A stretch of DNA of 64,000 nt, taken from Acuticoccus sp. MNP-M23. GTDB taxonomy: Bacteria > Pseudomonadota > Alphaproteobacteria > Rhizobiales > Amorphaceae. Below are positions 27,549 through 35,966 of the stretch, one piece after another. The stretch is taken from assembly GCF_031195445.1 (NCBI RefSeq), contig NZ_CP133480.1:1846001-1910000 (forward strand), in the 5' to 3' direction. The notes beneath the pieces are model-generated. The model was not told the DNA's origin. It saw only the letters and a program-made list of their open reading frames with translations, and searched no databases. Both the position numbers and the translations under genes were made by a program. Each line of letters begins with the position of its first letter. Positions within the stretch are counted from its first letter, which is position 1.

Positions 27549-28573
27549 GCCTTCTCATCAAGCGCGGACCGTTGCAGCCGTTTGACGGGACCATCACGGG
27601 CGACGATCCGCTTCATATCCACGACGATGGCGCGCTGCTCCTCGACGACGATCAGGTGATCGATTCCGGTTCGGCCTGGCGCATCATCGAGGACAATCCG
27701 GATGTGCAGGTGATCCAGACCCGGTCGGTGATGTCGCCGGGCCTCAGCGATGCGCACATTCACTATCCGCAGTCGCGCATTGTCGGCACCTATGGCGGCG
27801 GCCTGCTCGAATGGCTGGAGAACGTGACCTTCCCCGAAGAGGAGCGCTTCGCCGACCCCGCCCACGCCGCGGAGGTGGCGGTGGAATTCTTCGACACGCT
27901 GGAGGCCGTGGGCACCACCGACGTGACGGTGTTCTGCACCTCGCATCCGGCAAGCGTGGATGCGCTGTTCGCAGAGGCCGAGGTGCGCAGCCTCACGGTG
28001 ACTGCCGGGCTGGTGATGATGGACCGCAACGCGCCGTCCGCACTCCTGACGCCGGCGCAGGATGCCTACGACCAGACCAAGGCGCTGATCGAGCGCTGGC
28101 ACGGCGCTGCGGACGGCCGCCTGCGCTATGCCATCACGCCGCGTTTCGCGCCCACGTCCACGCCGGACCTCCTGGAGGCGGCGGGCACTTTGTGGCGCGA
28201 GCATCCCACCTGCGCGATGCAGACTCATCTGTCGGAAAGCGTGGAGGAGGTCGCCTGGGTCAAGCGCCTGTTCCCGGCCGCGCCGGACTATCTGGCGGTG
28301 TATGAAGCGTTCGACATCGTCGGGCCGGAGGCGATCTTTGCCCACGCGATCCACCTGACCGACCGGGAGGTGGCGTCGCTGGCGGCGCACAAGGCGGTGG
28401 TGGCCCACTGCCCCACGGCCAACCGCTTTTTGAAGTCGGGCCGGTGTGACGTCGCGCGGCTGTTGAAAGCCGGCGTCACCGTGCGGCTTGGCAGCGATAT
28501 CGGCGCAGGCACCACGTTCGACATCATGGAGGTGGCGGCGGAGGCCGAAGGCGTGCCGCGCCGCCGGGGCTGA
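27545..28573 (+). CDS. guaD: Guanine deaminase, apparently C-terminally truncated
   Basis: A 342-aa amidohydrolase matching guanine deaminase (guanine to xanthine), which feeds the xanthine dehydrogenase encoded upstream. Zinc ligands are visible in DAHIHYPQ, the QTHLSES histidine, FAHAIHL and the GSDIGAGTTFDIM aspartate. The usual enzyme is about 430-450 aa; here the frame stops at EAEGVPRRRG soon after the catalytic Asp, so about 90-100 residues (the end of the barrel and the composite beta-sandwich) are missing. Start is GTG at 27545, overlapping the xdhC stop. The downstream LysR stop is only 16 bp away, leaving no room for the missing part. Confidence 0.85.
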   Translation: MSLLIKRGPLQPFDGTITGDDPLHIHDDGALLLDDDQVIDSGSAWRIIEDNPDVQVIQTRSVMSPGLSDAHIHYPQSRIVGTYGGGLLEWLENVTFPEEERFADPAHAAEVAVEFFDTLEAVGTTDVTVFCTSHPASVDALFAEAEVRSLTVTAGLVMMDRNAPSALLTPAQDAYDQTKALIERWHGAADGRLRYAITPRFAPTSTPDLLEAAGTLWREHPTCAMQTHLSESVEEVAWVKRLFPAAPDYLAVYEAFDIVGPEAIFAHAIHLTDREVASLAAHKAVVAHCPTANRFLKSGRCDVARLLKAGVTVRLGSDIGAGTTFDIMEVAAEAEGVPRRRG

Positions 28574-28589
28574 ACCCTGTTGCGGGCGC

Positions 28590-29519
28590 TCAGTCCGCTG
28601 GTGGCGCAGCGTCCGGCGCGGTGAATTTCTCCACCATCCAGCGGGCGAACGCCATGGCGGCGGGCTTGTGTTCGTTGCCGGCCACCACAACGTGGTGCGC
28701 TTCCTGGGGGATGACGCTTGCGGTGCCGAGGCGCACCAGCCGCCCGTCACCCAGCGGCCGTTCCAGAAGCCGGTTCCAGCCCAGAACGACGCCCTCGCCT
28801 GTCATCGCCGCATAAACAGCGTCGCTGTAATGGTTGAACATCAGCATCTGGCGGCCGGGCGGGCGGGTGAGGCCCGCACGGGCGAACCATGTGGGCCATG
28901 TCAGCCAGAGCGATTCCGGCTTGTGCCCCTCGATCAGCGGCAGCTTCGCCAGAGCCTCCACCGAGATGGAGTCACAGTCATGGCGCGCGGCAAACTCCGG
29001 GCTGGCGACGGGAAAGGCTTCCTCCGGCAGGGCGGCCAGCGCCTCGCCATCGTCGAACGGCGCCACGCCGTAGCGCACCGCAACGTCCGCATCGCCGGTG
29101 CGCAGGTCGAGCGGCTGGTCCTGGCTGATGACGCGCAATTGCAGCAACGGGTAGGCGCTGCGGAAGGCGGGAAGGCGCGGCAGCAACCAGAAGTGCGAGA
29201 ACGACAGCGACGTGCTGACCGTGAGAGACGTCGGCTCGCGCGGAGCGCGCAGGACCTCGATGGCGTCCGTCATGGTCTGGAAGGCATCGGACACGGCGCC
29301 GGAGAGGGTGCGACCGGCGTCGGTCAGCACCACCTGGCGTGTGTTGCGGGTGAAGAGGGGCACGCCAAAGTCTGCCTCCAGCGCGCGGATCTGGCGGCTG
29401 ACGGCGGCCTGGGTGACGCCCAGCTCGTTGGCCGCCTTGGTGAACCCGCCAAGGCGCGCCGCGGCTTCGAACGCTGCCAGGGCGCCGAGTGATGGCACGT
29501 TCCGTCGTAACCTTACCAT
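28590..29519 (-). CDS. LysR family transcriptional regulator
   Basis: A 309-aa regulator. The N-terminal winged HTH has LGALAAFEAAARLGGFTKAA and NELGVTQAAVSRQIRALEAD, followed by LFTRNTRQVVLTDAGR and an effector-binding domain (for example LTVSTSLSFSHFWLLPRLPA). The wording resembles GcvA-like and choline/betaine-linked LysR proteins. It is transcribed divergently from the betaine-type oxygenase operon at 29675, which it probably controls; the 155-bp gap contains an inverted repeat (29569-29594). It converges on guaD. Confidence 0.9.
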   Translation of the reverse strand: MVRLRRNVPSLGALAAFEAAARLGGFTKAANELGVTQAAVSRQIRALEADFGVPLFTRNTRQVVLTDAGRTLSGAVSDAFQTMTDAIEVLRAPREPTSLTVSTSLSFSHFWLLPRLPAFRSAYPLLQLRVISQDQPLDLRTGDADVAVRYGVAPFDDGEALAALPEEAFPVASPEFAARHDCDSISVEALAKLPLIEGHKPESLWLTWPTWFARAGLTRPPGRQMLMFNHYSDAVYAAMTGEGVVLGWNRLLERPLGDGRLVRLGTASVIPQEAHHVVVAGNEHKPAAMAFARWMVEKFTAPDAAPPAD

Positions 29520-29568
29520 CGTCTCATGCCTTAAGTGACCCTGACATCATCCTATAACCTGAAGTCAT

Positions 29569-29594
29569 CAATCCCCCAATATTTATTGGGATTG
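29569..29594. promoter_or_regulatory. Inverted repeat, candidate LysR operator
   Basis: CAATCCC (29569-29575) is mirrored by GGGATTG (29588-29594), with a second inner pair CCAAT (29576-29580) and ATTGG (29585-29589). It lies midway between the divergent LysR and Rieske oxygenase starts, in an AT-rich stretch. Operator function is inferred from position and symmetry only. Confidence 0.4.
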
Positions 29595-29674
29595 TCGGCG
29601 TGGCGTATAAGCGGAGATACTTGGGGTGAGTACACGAGTTGCGTATTCGATAAATTAATACGGGGTGCCGCGTG

Positions 29675-30958
29675 ATGCAGCAAGTCATGCCTCAGATATC
29701 ATCAATTGATATGCGGCACGAGTGCCTGAGTGGGCTATTGCGGAGCCGGATGCCCGGTTATTCGCTTCCGGCCGCGCTGTATGCGGGGGCGGAAGCCTTC
29801 GAGGCCGACCTCGACGCGATCTTCCTCCGGAGCTGGCTGAACGTGGCCGTGGTGGCCGACGTGCCCGAGCCCGGTGACGTCTATGCCGTGGACATCGGCC
29901 GCTCGCCGGTTGTTATCGTGCGCGATGACGAGGGTGGCATCCGCGCCTTTCACAATGTTTGCAGCCACCGTGGTGCGCGTCTTGTGCCAGAGGGGCGATC
30001 CATTGTCGGCAAGCTCGTCTGCCCCTACCACCAGTGGACCTACGAGCTGACCGGCGACCTGATCGATGCGCCCCACATGGGCCTCGACTTCGACAAGGCG
30101 CTCCACGATCTCCAGCCTGTAAACGTGCGCGAGATTGGCGGGCTCATTTACGTCTGCCTCTCCAATGATCCGCCGGAAGACATCGAGGCTCTGGCCGCGC
30201 TGATGGGGCAGCGTCTTGCGCCCTACAATCTTGCGCACACCAAGGTTGCCGCCGAGCAGGAGATCGTCGAGCACGGCAACTGGAAGCTGACGGTCGAGAA
30301 CAACCGCGAGTGCTATCACTGCGCGTCCAACCACCCCGAGCTGGCGCTGTCATTTCATGCCAGCGATTTTGGCTTCGACCCGGCCGCACTGGCGCCGGAG
30401 GAAAAGCGCGAGGCGGAGGCGCTGGCGACGCTCTACGCCGAACGGACGGCCGCGTGGGAAGCCTGCGGCCTCCCGTCAGAAGCGGTCGAGAGTGACGTTC
30501 TGATGCCGACCAACTATCGCACGCAGCGCCTCATCATTGCAGGTGCCGGCGAGTCCCAGACGCCGAACGCGCGCGCTGCCGTGAAGGTGCCGCTGGGGCC
30601 GATGGTCGCCAACGGGGCGGGCGACGTGCATCTTTGGGGCATCAACGCCTGGGCTCATTTTATGGGCGACCATGCCGTGGTGTTCAACCTCTTCCCCCTC
30701 GGCCCGGATAGGACGCTGGTGCGCACCAAGTGGCTCGTGCACGAGGATGCGGAAGAAGGCGTCGACTATGACGTCGCCAACCTCACCGCCGTGTGGACCG
30801 AAACCAACCGCCAGGATGCGGACCTTGTGGCGCTCGCACACCAGGGCGTGCGATCGGCAGGGTACCGGCCCGGGCCATACTCCCGCTTTACCGAGCGCAC
30901 GCTGAACGACTGGACCACGTGGTACGTGGCACGCATGATGGCCAGCGGGTACGCGTGA
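29675..30958 (+). CDS. Rieske oxygenase alpha subunit, glycine betaine type (GbcA-like)
   Basis: A 427-aa Rieske non-haem iron oxygenase. The Rieske cluster motif is C-S-H-R-G-A-R with the second half CPYHQWTYEL. The catalytic domain shows NWKLTVENNRECYHCASNHP, with the bridging Asp-type position and two iron histidines. Similarity is strongest to GbcA, which demethylates glycine betaine to dimethylglycine, and the next two genes supply the reductase and a dimethylglycine-type dehydrogenase. An ATG at 29675 was chosen over a GTG one codon earlier. Stachydrine or carnitine-like quaternary amines remain possible substrates. Confidence 0.85.
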   Translation: MQQVMPQISSIDMRHECLSGLLRSRMPGYSLPAALYAGAEAFEADLDAIFLRSWLNVAVVADVPEPGDVYAVDIGRSPVVIVRDDEGGIRAFHNVCSHRGARLVPEGRSIVGKLVCPYHQWTYELTGDLIDAPHMGLDFDKALHDLQPVNVREIGGLIYVCLSNDPPEDIEALAALMGQRLAPYNLAHTKVAAEQEIVEHGNWKLTVENNRECYHCASNHPELALSFHASDFGFDPAALAPEEKREAEALATLYAERTAAWEACGLPSEAVESDVLMPTNYRTQRLIIAGAGESQTPNARAAVKVPLGPMVANGAGDVHLWGINAWAHFMGDHAVVFNLFPLGPDRTLVRTKWLVHEDAEEGVDYDVANLTAVWTETNRQDADLVALAHQGVRSAGYRPGPYSRFTERTLNDWTTWYVARMMASGYA

Positions 30959-32010
30959 ACGCGTTCACGAGGCCGGTCGGGCGCGCGGAATGGCGCGCTG
31001 ACCGATGGGGAATGCTGCGCTGCCTTGCCGTGCGGGACGAAACGCCAAGCACGAAGACGTTCGTGCTGGCGCCCGACGATGGCGCGCGGATCGTCTACGA
31101 GCCGGGCCAGTTCATGACCTTTCGCGCCGATTTTGGCGGCGAGGCGGTAGAGCGCTGCTACACGCTGGCCTCGTCCGCCGCGTCGGAACGCAGCGTGGAG
31201 ATCACCGTCAAGCGCAAGCCGGGCGGAAGGTTCTCGAACCATCTGCACGACGCGCTGGTGCGTGGGGCAGGGATCGAGGCGTTCGGCCCCGCCGGCCGGT
31301 TCGGCCCCGCCAGTGTTGAAGCGGATCGCTATGTGCTGCTGTCGGCGGGCAGCGGGGTGACGCCGATGCTCTCGGTGGTGCGCACTGCCGCCGACCTCGG
31401 GATCGACCTCGACGCTTCGTTCATTCACGTCGCCCGCCACCCGCGCGAGATCATTGCCGCGGTCGATCTGGTGCCGCTGATGCGGCGCCTGCCGAACCTG
31501 CGCGTTGCCACCATCGCCACCAGCGCGCCCAAACGCTGGCGCGGGACGGTGGGCCGCCTTCAGGCGCAGCTTCTGGCGGATCTGGTGCCCGACATCGGCA
31601 CCCGCGCCATCCTGTGCTGCGGCCCGGAAGGTTTCATGGCCGACATGAAGGCCGCCGTGATGGCGGCCGGCGTGGCGGAGGAGAACTACGCCGAGGAATC
31701 GTTCGACTTCGGCGCGATGGAAGAGGCGCTGGCAACCGGCGCCGGACCGACGCGCAGGATCACGTTCGCAAAATCCGGCCGCTCGTTCGACTGCCCGGAC
31801 GGCCTCACCATCCTGCAGGCGGCGAAGGCGGCTGGCATCCCGATCGCCTCGTCCTGCGCCAAGGGCATGTGCGGCACCTGCAAGTGCCTGATGACGGCCG
31901 GCAACGTCGCCATGGCGCACAATGGCGGCATCCGCGACCGCGAAGTGGCGCGCGGCTTCATCCTGCCGTGCTCCAGCCGCCCCAACACCGACATCGTTCT
32001 GGACCGCTGA
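30955..32010 (+). CDS. Oxygenase reductase: ferredoxin-NAD(P)H oxidoreductase (GbcB-like)
   Basis: A 351-aa reductase with a GTG start at 30955 overlapping the oxygenase stop by 4 bp. It has an N-terminal FAD-binding barrel (QFMTFRADFGGEAVERCYTL), an NAD(P)-binding domain (VLLSAGSGVTPMLSVVRTA, then AILCCGPEGFMADMKAAV) and a C-terminal plant-type 2Fe-2S ferredoxin domain (SSCAKGMCGTCKCLM). This single-chain electron supply is typical of GbcB and related Rieske systems. It most likely feeds the adjacent alpha subunit. Confidence 0.9.
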   Translation: MNAFTRPVGRAEWRADRWGMLRCLAVRDETPSTKTFVLAPDDGARIVYEPGQFMTFRADFGGEAVERCYTLASSAASERSVEITVKRKPGGRFSNHLHDALVRGAGIEAFGPAGRFGPASVEADRYVLLSAGSGVTPMLSVVRTAADLGIDLDASFIHVARHPREIIAAVDLVPLMRRLPNLRVATIATSAPKRWRGTVGRLQAQLLADLVPDIGTRAILCCGPEGFMADMKAAVMAAGVAEENYAEESFDFGAMEEALATGAGPTRRITFAKSGRSFDCPDGLTILQAAKAAGIPIASSCAKGMCGTCKCLMTAGNVAMAHNGGIRDREVARGFILPCSSRPNTDIVLDR

Positions 32011-32033
32011 CCATCGCGGCCAAGGAGAACACC

Positions 32034-34070
32034 ATGCGCGCCGATCCGCTGCTTCAGCCGTACCAGTTCAAGCATCTCACGCTGAAGAACCGGATGATCT
32101 CCACCGCGCACGAGCCCGCCTACACCGAGGGCGGCCTGCCGAAGGACCGCTACCGCCTCTACCACGTGGAAAAGGCCAAGGGCGGCATCGGCCTCACCAT
32201 GATCGGCGGCTCCACGGTGGTGGCGCCCGACAGCCCGCAGGCCTTCGGCAACATCGAACTCTTCCGCGACGAGTCCGTCCACTGGCTGAAGGCGCTCAGC
32301 GACGAGTGCCATGACCACGGCACCGCGGTGATGATCCAGATCACCCACCTTGGCCGCCGCACCACATGGTCCGCGCACGACTGGCTGCCGATCCTCGCCC
32401 CGTCGTCCGTGCGTGAGGCGGCGCACCGCGCCTACCCCAAGGCGATGGAGGACTGGGACATTGCCCGCGTCATCCGCGCCTATGCCGACGGCGCCGAAAA
32501 GGTGCAGGCGGCGGGGCTCGACGGCATCGAGATCACTGCCTACGGCCACCTCTTCGACCAGTTCCTTTCCCCGCTGGTGAACCGCCGCGACGACGAATAT
32601 GGCGGCAGCCTCGAAAACCGCATGCGCTTCGGCTTCGAGGTGCTGGAGGCCATCCGCGAGCGGATCGGCCCCGAGATGATCCTCGGCCTGCGCCTCACCT
32701 GCGACGAGGACACGAAAAACGGCATCGACCGCACCGAGGGGCTGGAGATCGCCCGCCGGTTCGCTTCGTCTGGGCTGATCGACTTCATCAACGTCATCAA
32801 GGGCCGGCTCGACACCGAAGAGGCGCTGTCCCGCGTCATCCCCGGCATGGGGGCCCGCTCCGCGCCCCACCTCGATTTTGCCGGCGAGGTGCGCGGCGAG
32901 ACGAAGATCACCACCATGCACGCCGCCCGCATCCAGGACATCGCCACCGCGCGCCACGCCATCGAGAGCGGCAAGCTCGACCTGGTGGGCATGACGCGGG
33001 CGCACATCGCGGACCCGCACATCATCCGCAAGATCATCGAGGGGCGGGAGGCGGAGGTGCGCCCCTGCGTCGGCATGGGGTACTGCATCGACTCGATCTA
33101 TAACGGCGAGGCGGCCTGCGTGCACAACGCCGCCACCGGGCGCGAGCGGCTGATGCCGCACGCCATCGCGCGCGCTGAGGGACCGCGCCGCAAGGTGGTT
33201 GTGGTCGGCGGCGGCCCCGGCGGGCTGGAGGCGGCGCGTGTTGCCGGCGAGCGGGGCCACGCGGTGGTGCTGTTCGAGGCGCAGAGCGAGCCCGGCGGCC
33301 AGATCCGCCTAACCGCCAGCCTCAAGCGCCGCCGCGAGATCCTCGGCATCGTCGACTGGCGCATTGCCGAGTGCCAGCGCCTTGGCGTCGACATCCGCAC
33401 AGACGTTTACGCCGAGGCCGATGAGGTCGCCGCCGAAGCGCCCGACGTGGTGGTGGTCGCCACCGGCGGGATGCCCGACCATGCGTTTGTGGAGGAGGGC
33501 GAAGACCTCGCCACCTCTTCCTGGGACATCCTGTCCGGCGCAGTGCGCCCCGCCCGCGAAGTCATCGTCTTCGATGACAACGGCGCGCATCCGGGGCTGA
33601 CGGTGACGGAATTCATCGCCGGCACGGGCGCCAAGGTATCGCTGGTGACGCCGGAGCGCATCCTCGGGCCGGAGGTGGGCGGCACGTCGTTTCCGCCATA
33701 TTTCAAGGTGTTCGCCGAGCATGGCGTGGAAACGGCGATCAACCTCCGCCTCGTCGGGATCCGCCGCGAGGGCAACCGGCTGGCCGCGCATTTCTTTGAC
33801 GAATATGGCGGACGCACCATCGTGCGCGAGGCGGACCAGGTGGTGATCGAGAACGGCACCCAGCCGATGGATCAGCTTTATTTCGACTTGAAGGACGCCT
33901 CCACCAACCGCGGCGAGGTGGACATCGCAGCGCTGATCGCAGGACGCAAGCAGGCCGTCACCACCAACCCCGATGGCGCCTACACCCTGTGGCGGATCGG
34001 CGATGCTGTGGCGAGCCGCAACATCCACGCTGCCATCTACGACGCGCTGCGCCTGATGAAGGACGTCTAG
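32034..34070 (+). CDS. OYE-type NADH:flavin oxidoreductase, dimethylglycine dehydrogenase-like
   Basis: A 678-aa trimethylamine/dimethylglycine-dehydrogenase-type protein. It has an N-terminal FMN old-yellow-enzyme barrel (NRMISTAHEPAYTEGGLPK, GLDGIEITAYGHLFDQFLSP), a 4Fe-4S cluster segment (RPCVGMGYCIDSIYNGEAAC) and a C-terminal FAD/NAD domain (VVVVGGGPGGLEAARVAGER). In betaine catabolism, DgcA of this type turns dimethylglycine to sarcosine; StcD-like stachydrine demethylase is the alternative. The ATG at 32034 has an AAGGAGA site. It is the third gene of the betaine-type operon; no dgcB or electron-transfer flavoprotein follows. Confidence 0.85.
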   Translation: MRADPLLQPYQFKHLTLKNRMISTAHEPAYTEGGLPKDRYRLYHVEKAKGGIGLTMIGGSTVVAPDSPQAFGNIELFRDESVHWLKALSDECHDHGTAVMIQITHLGRRTTWSAHDWLPILAPSSVREAAHRAYPKAMEDWDIARVIRAYADGAEKVQAAGLDGIEITAYGHLFDQFLSPLVNRRDDEYGGSLENRMRFGFEVLEAIRERIGPEMILGLRLTCDEDTKNGIDRTEGLEIARRFASSGLIDFINVIKGRLDTEEALSRVIPGMGARSAPHLDFAGEVRGETKITTMHAARIQDIATARHAIESGKLDLVGMTRAHIADPHIIRKIIEGREAEVRPCVGMGYCIDSIYNGEAACVHNAATGRERLMPHAIARAEGPRRKVVVVGGGPGGLEAARVAGERGHAVVLFEAQSEPGGQIRLTASLKRRREILGIVDWRIAECQRLGVDIRTDVYAEADEVAAEAPDVVVVATGGMPDHAFVEEGEDLATSSWDILSGAVRPAREVIVFDDNGAHPGLTVTEFIAGTGAKVSLVTPERILGPEVGGTSFPPYFKVFAEHGVETAINLRLVGIRREGNRLAAHFFDEYGGRTIVREADQVVIENGTQPMDQLYFDLKDASTNRGEVDIAALIAGRKQAVTTNPDGAYTLWRIGDAVASRNIHAAIYDALRLMKDV

Positions 34071-34087
34071 AGCGAGAAACGCTCTAG
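34067..34087. terminator. Hairpin overlapping two convergent stop codons
   Basis: CTAGAGCG (34067-34074) pairs perfectly with CGCTCTAG (34080-34087) across AGAAA. The stem contains the TAG stop of the flavin oxidoreductase and the TAG stop of the converging CDP-alcohol phosphotransferase gene. There is no T-tract, so it is a candidate bidirectional terminator. Confidence 0.5.
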
Positions 34088-34692
34088 CGCCCCAGCATGT
34101 CGCGCACCATCAGGATGCGCGCCCCGGCGGACACGAAGCAGAGCGCAGCGAAAACGTAGGCGAGCGGCCCGAACGCGCCTGGCCACAGGCACATGGCGAT
34201 GAACACGGCAATGGTTTCCGCGCCCTCCGTCAGCCCGGCGAAATAGTAGATGGACTTTTCGCCCTGCACGGCGGTGGTGCGGCCCTGCTTCGCCGCAAGC
34301 GCCGCGAAAGCCAGAAAGGTGGCGCCGTTGGCATAGAAGCTTGCCAGTAGCACCGCCGCGGGCAGGGCATTGTCAGCCGGTGCATGGATGGCGAACGCGA
34401 GCGGCACGGCGCCGTAGAACAGAAAGTCGAACACAATATCGTAATAGCCGCCAAGGTCGGTCACGCCGCGGCAGCGCGCCAGCGGCCCGTCCAGCCCATC
34501 GGCCAGGCGGTTGAGGGCCACCAGCGCCAGCGCGGCGCCGAACCAGCCGGCCACAATTGCCCCTGCGGCACCAAGGCCGAGGACGAGCCCGGCCGCCGTC
34601 AATCCGTTGGCGGACACACCATTTTTGTCCAGCACCCTCGCCATGCGGTTGAGCGGCGGATCGATAAGAACGCGCAAGCGGGTGTCGAACAT
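34084..34692 (-). CDS. CDP-alcohol phosphatidyltransferase family membrane protein
   Basis: A 202-aa integral membrane protein with the family signature D-G-x2-G-P-L-A-R ... D: RLADGLDGPLARCRGVTDLG followed by GYYDIVFDFLFYG supplies the D-G-x2-A-R-x8-G-x3-D-x3-D metal-binding pattern (Gly-Pro-Leu inserted in the usual way). About five TM helices follow. It transfers a phospho-alcohol to or from CDP-diacylglycerol-type substrates; the exact phospholipid (for example PS or PC pathway) is not readable. It converges on the dehydrogenase at 34070. Confidence 0.85.
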   Translation of the reverse strand: MFDTRLRVLIDPPLNRMARVLDKNGVSANGLTAAGLVLGLGAAGAIVAGWFGAALALVALNRLADGLDGPLARCRGVTDLGGYYDIVFDFLFYGAVPLAFAIHAPADNALPAAVLLASFYANGATFLAFAALAAKQGRTTAVQGEKSIYYFAGLTEGAETIAVFIAMCLWPGAFGPLAYVFAALCFVSAGARILMVRDMLGR

Positions 34693-34855
34693 CGTTTGTC
34701 AGACCAGTGGACGTGGCCGCGCCGATGCGCAACTCTCGGATATTGCGCTGGAAATGGCACCTCCAGGGCGATCGCCGCGCAGATTCGCGCCTAAGATGTT
34801 CGATTTTCCAATCTTTTGCATATATCCCATACGAGTTTTCAAGGGCGATGACTGA

Positions 34856-35248
34856 ATGTACAAGGCCAATACGCGCGGCATCGAGGTGACCGTGGCGCCG
34901 AGTTTCTTGCCTGAGCACTCGTCCGTCGAAAAATCCAGGTACGTCTGGGCTTACGATGTCGAGATCAGGAACCTCTCGGACGTCAGCGTCCAGTTGCGGC
35001 ACCGCTACTGGACGATCACGGACGGCACCGGCCACGTGGAGCGCGTTGAAGGGCCGGGCGTCGTGGGCGAAGAACCCGTCATCGCGAGCGGCGAGAGCTT
35101 TCGCTACAATTCCGGCTGCCCGCTGACGACGCCAACCGGCTTCATGGTGGGCCAATATGAGATGGAGACTGCGGGCGGGGAGCGCTTCCTGGTGGATGTC
35201 CCCGCCTTTTCGCTCGATCTGCCCGATGCGCGCCGCACCATGAACTAG
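34856..35248 (+). CDS. apaG: ApaG (Co2+/Mg2+ efflux-associated protein)
   Basis: A 130-aa beta-sandwich protein. Family markers include VAPSFLPEHSSVEKSRYVWA, the YDVEIRNLSDVSVQLRHRYW segment, VVGEEPVIASGESFRYNSG and PTGFMVGQYEME. ApaG is widespread in proteobacteria; its annotated link to divalent-metal efflux is weak and its true role is uncertain. It stands alone between divergent and convergent neighbours. Confidence 0.95.
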   Translation: MYKANTRGIEVTVAPSFLPEHSSVEKSRYVWAYDVEIRNLSDVSVQLRHRYWTITDGTGHVERVEGPGVVGEEPVIASGESFRYNSGCPLTTPTGFMVGQYEMETAGGERFLVDVPAFSLDLPDARRTMN

Positions 35249-35255
35249 GCTGCGG

Positions 35256-35281
35256 CCCGGCAAAGGGCGCGCGCTGCCGGG
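35256..35281. terminator. Hairpin between apaG and TerB-like gene
   Basis: CCCGGCA (35256-35262) pairs with TGCCGGG (35275-35281) in the 48-bp gap between the two convergent stops. It has a 12-nt loop and no T-tract, so it is only a candidate terminator. Confidence 0.35.
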
Positions 35282-35296
35282 ACGTCGGCGGCCCGT

Positions 35297-35710
35297 CTAA
35301 AGGCGGCGGTGCCGGGCGCGGGCGCCCCGCTCGATGGCGGCAACCACCAGCTTTTCCAGACCCAGCGCATCGCGCAGCATCGACAGGAAGCGCAATTCTT
35401 CCTGCTGGACGCGCAGGTCGGCCGCAGCCACCTCCACCGCCAGCGCATAGGCGGTCTCGTAAAGGTGCTCAGGCGTGCAGGCCTTGATCAGGTCCAGGAT
35501 CGTTTCGAGCCCTTCGTCTTCCTGCAGGATCTCCCCGCAGGTTTCCGCCAGGGTCACCAGGCGATCGGGGTCGAACTCCCGAAACACGGGCACCTGCTCC
35601 ACGATCTCGCCGATCCGCCGGAGTTCTGAATCCGTCATCGTCTGATCGACGGCCGACATCGTGACCATCGCGAATACGAGGGCTTCGTGGTGCGAAATTG
35701 GTTGTTCCAT
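35297..35710 (-). CDS. TerB-like tellurite-resistance-family protein
   Basis: A 137-aa acidic helical protein starting MEQPISHHEALVFAMVTMSA. The repeated pattern AVDQTMTDSELRRIGEI and then EVAAADLRVQQEELRFLSML is the acidic metal-binding helix arrangement of TerB/DUF533-type proteins. Tellurite resistance itself is not implied; many solitary TerB proteins have unknown function. The frame extends upstream to 36076 but that part is unrelated Arg/Ala-rich sequence, so the start at 35710 is preferred. It is divergent from lysS. Confidence 0.8.
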   Translation of the reverse strand: MEQPISHHEALVFAMVTMSAVDQTMTDSELRRIGEIVEQVPVFREFDPDRLVTLAETCGEILQEDEGLETILDLIKACTPEHLYETAYALAVEVAAADLRVQQEELRFLSMLRDALGLEKLVVAAIERGARARHRRL

Positions 35711-35966
35711 GTCTTGTCCGGTTGAAATGGTTGCTTTGTCTTCTGCCCTTAGCACTGGCTGGAGGGCGGTGCTACGCCCCACTGGCCAACTGTCGCGCGT
35801 GGCGAACCCTGTCTGCGCCCATCGGCCTGTCCTTGACCTTGCACGGCAGGCGGTGAAAAAGCGGGCACCTGTATTGTAATGCGGCGCCCGATGCGACTTG
35901 GCGCCTGCCGGCGAAACTGCCGCGCAGGCCCGGGACGGCCGCCCCCGCTTGCCGAAGGAGACCGTG

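Noticed and set aside
22523-28573. Guanine or xanthine riboswitch in front of the purine operon.
   Set aside because: The genes overlap without leader space, and the region before 20676 shows no conserved riboswitch pattern.
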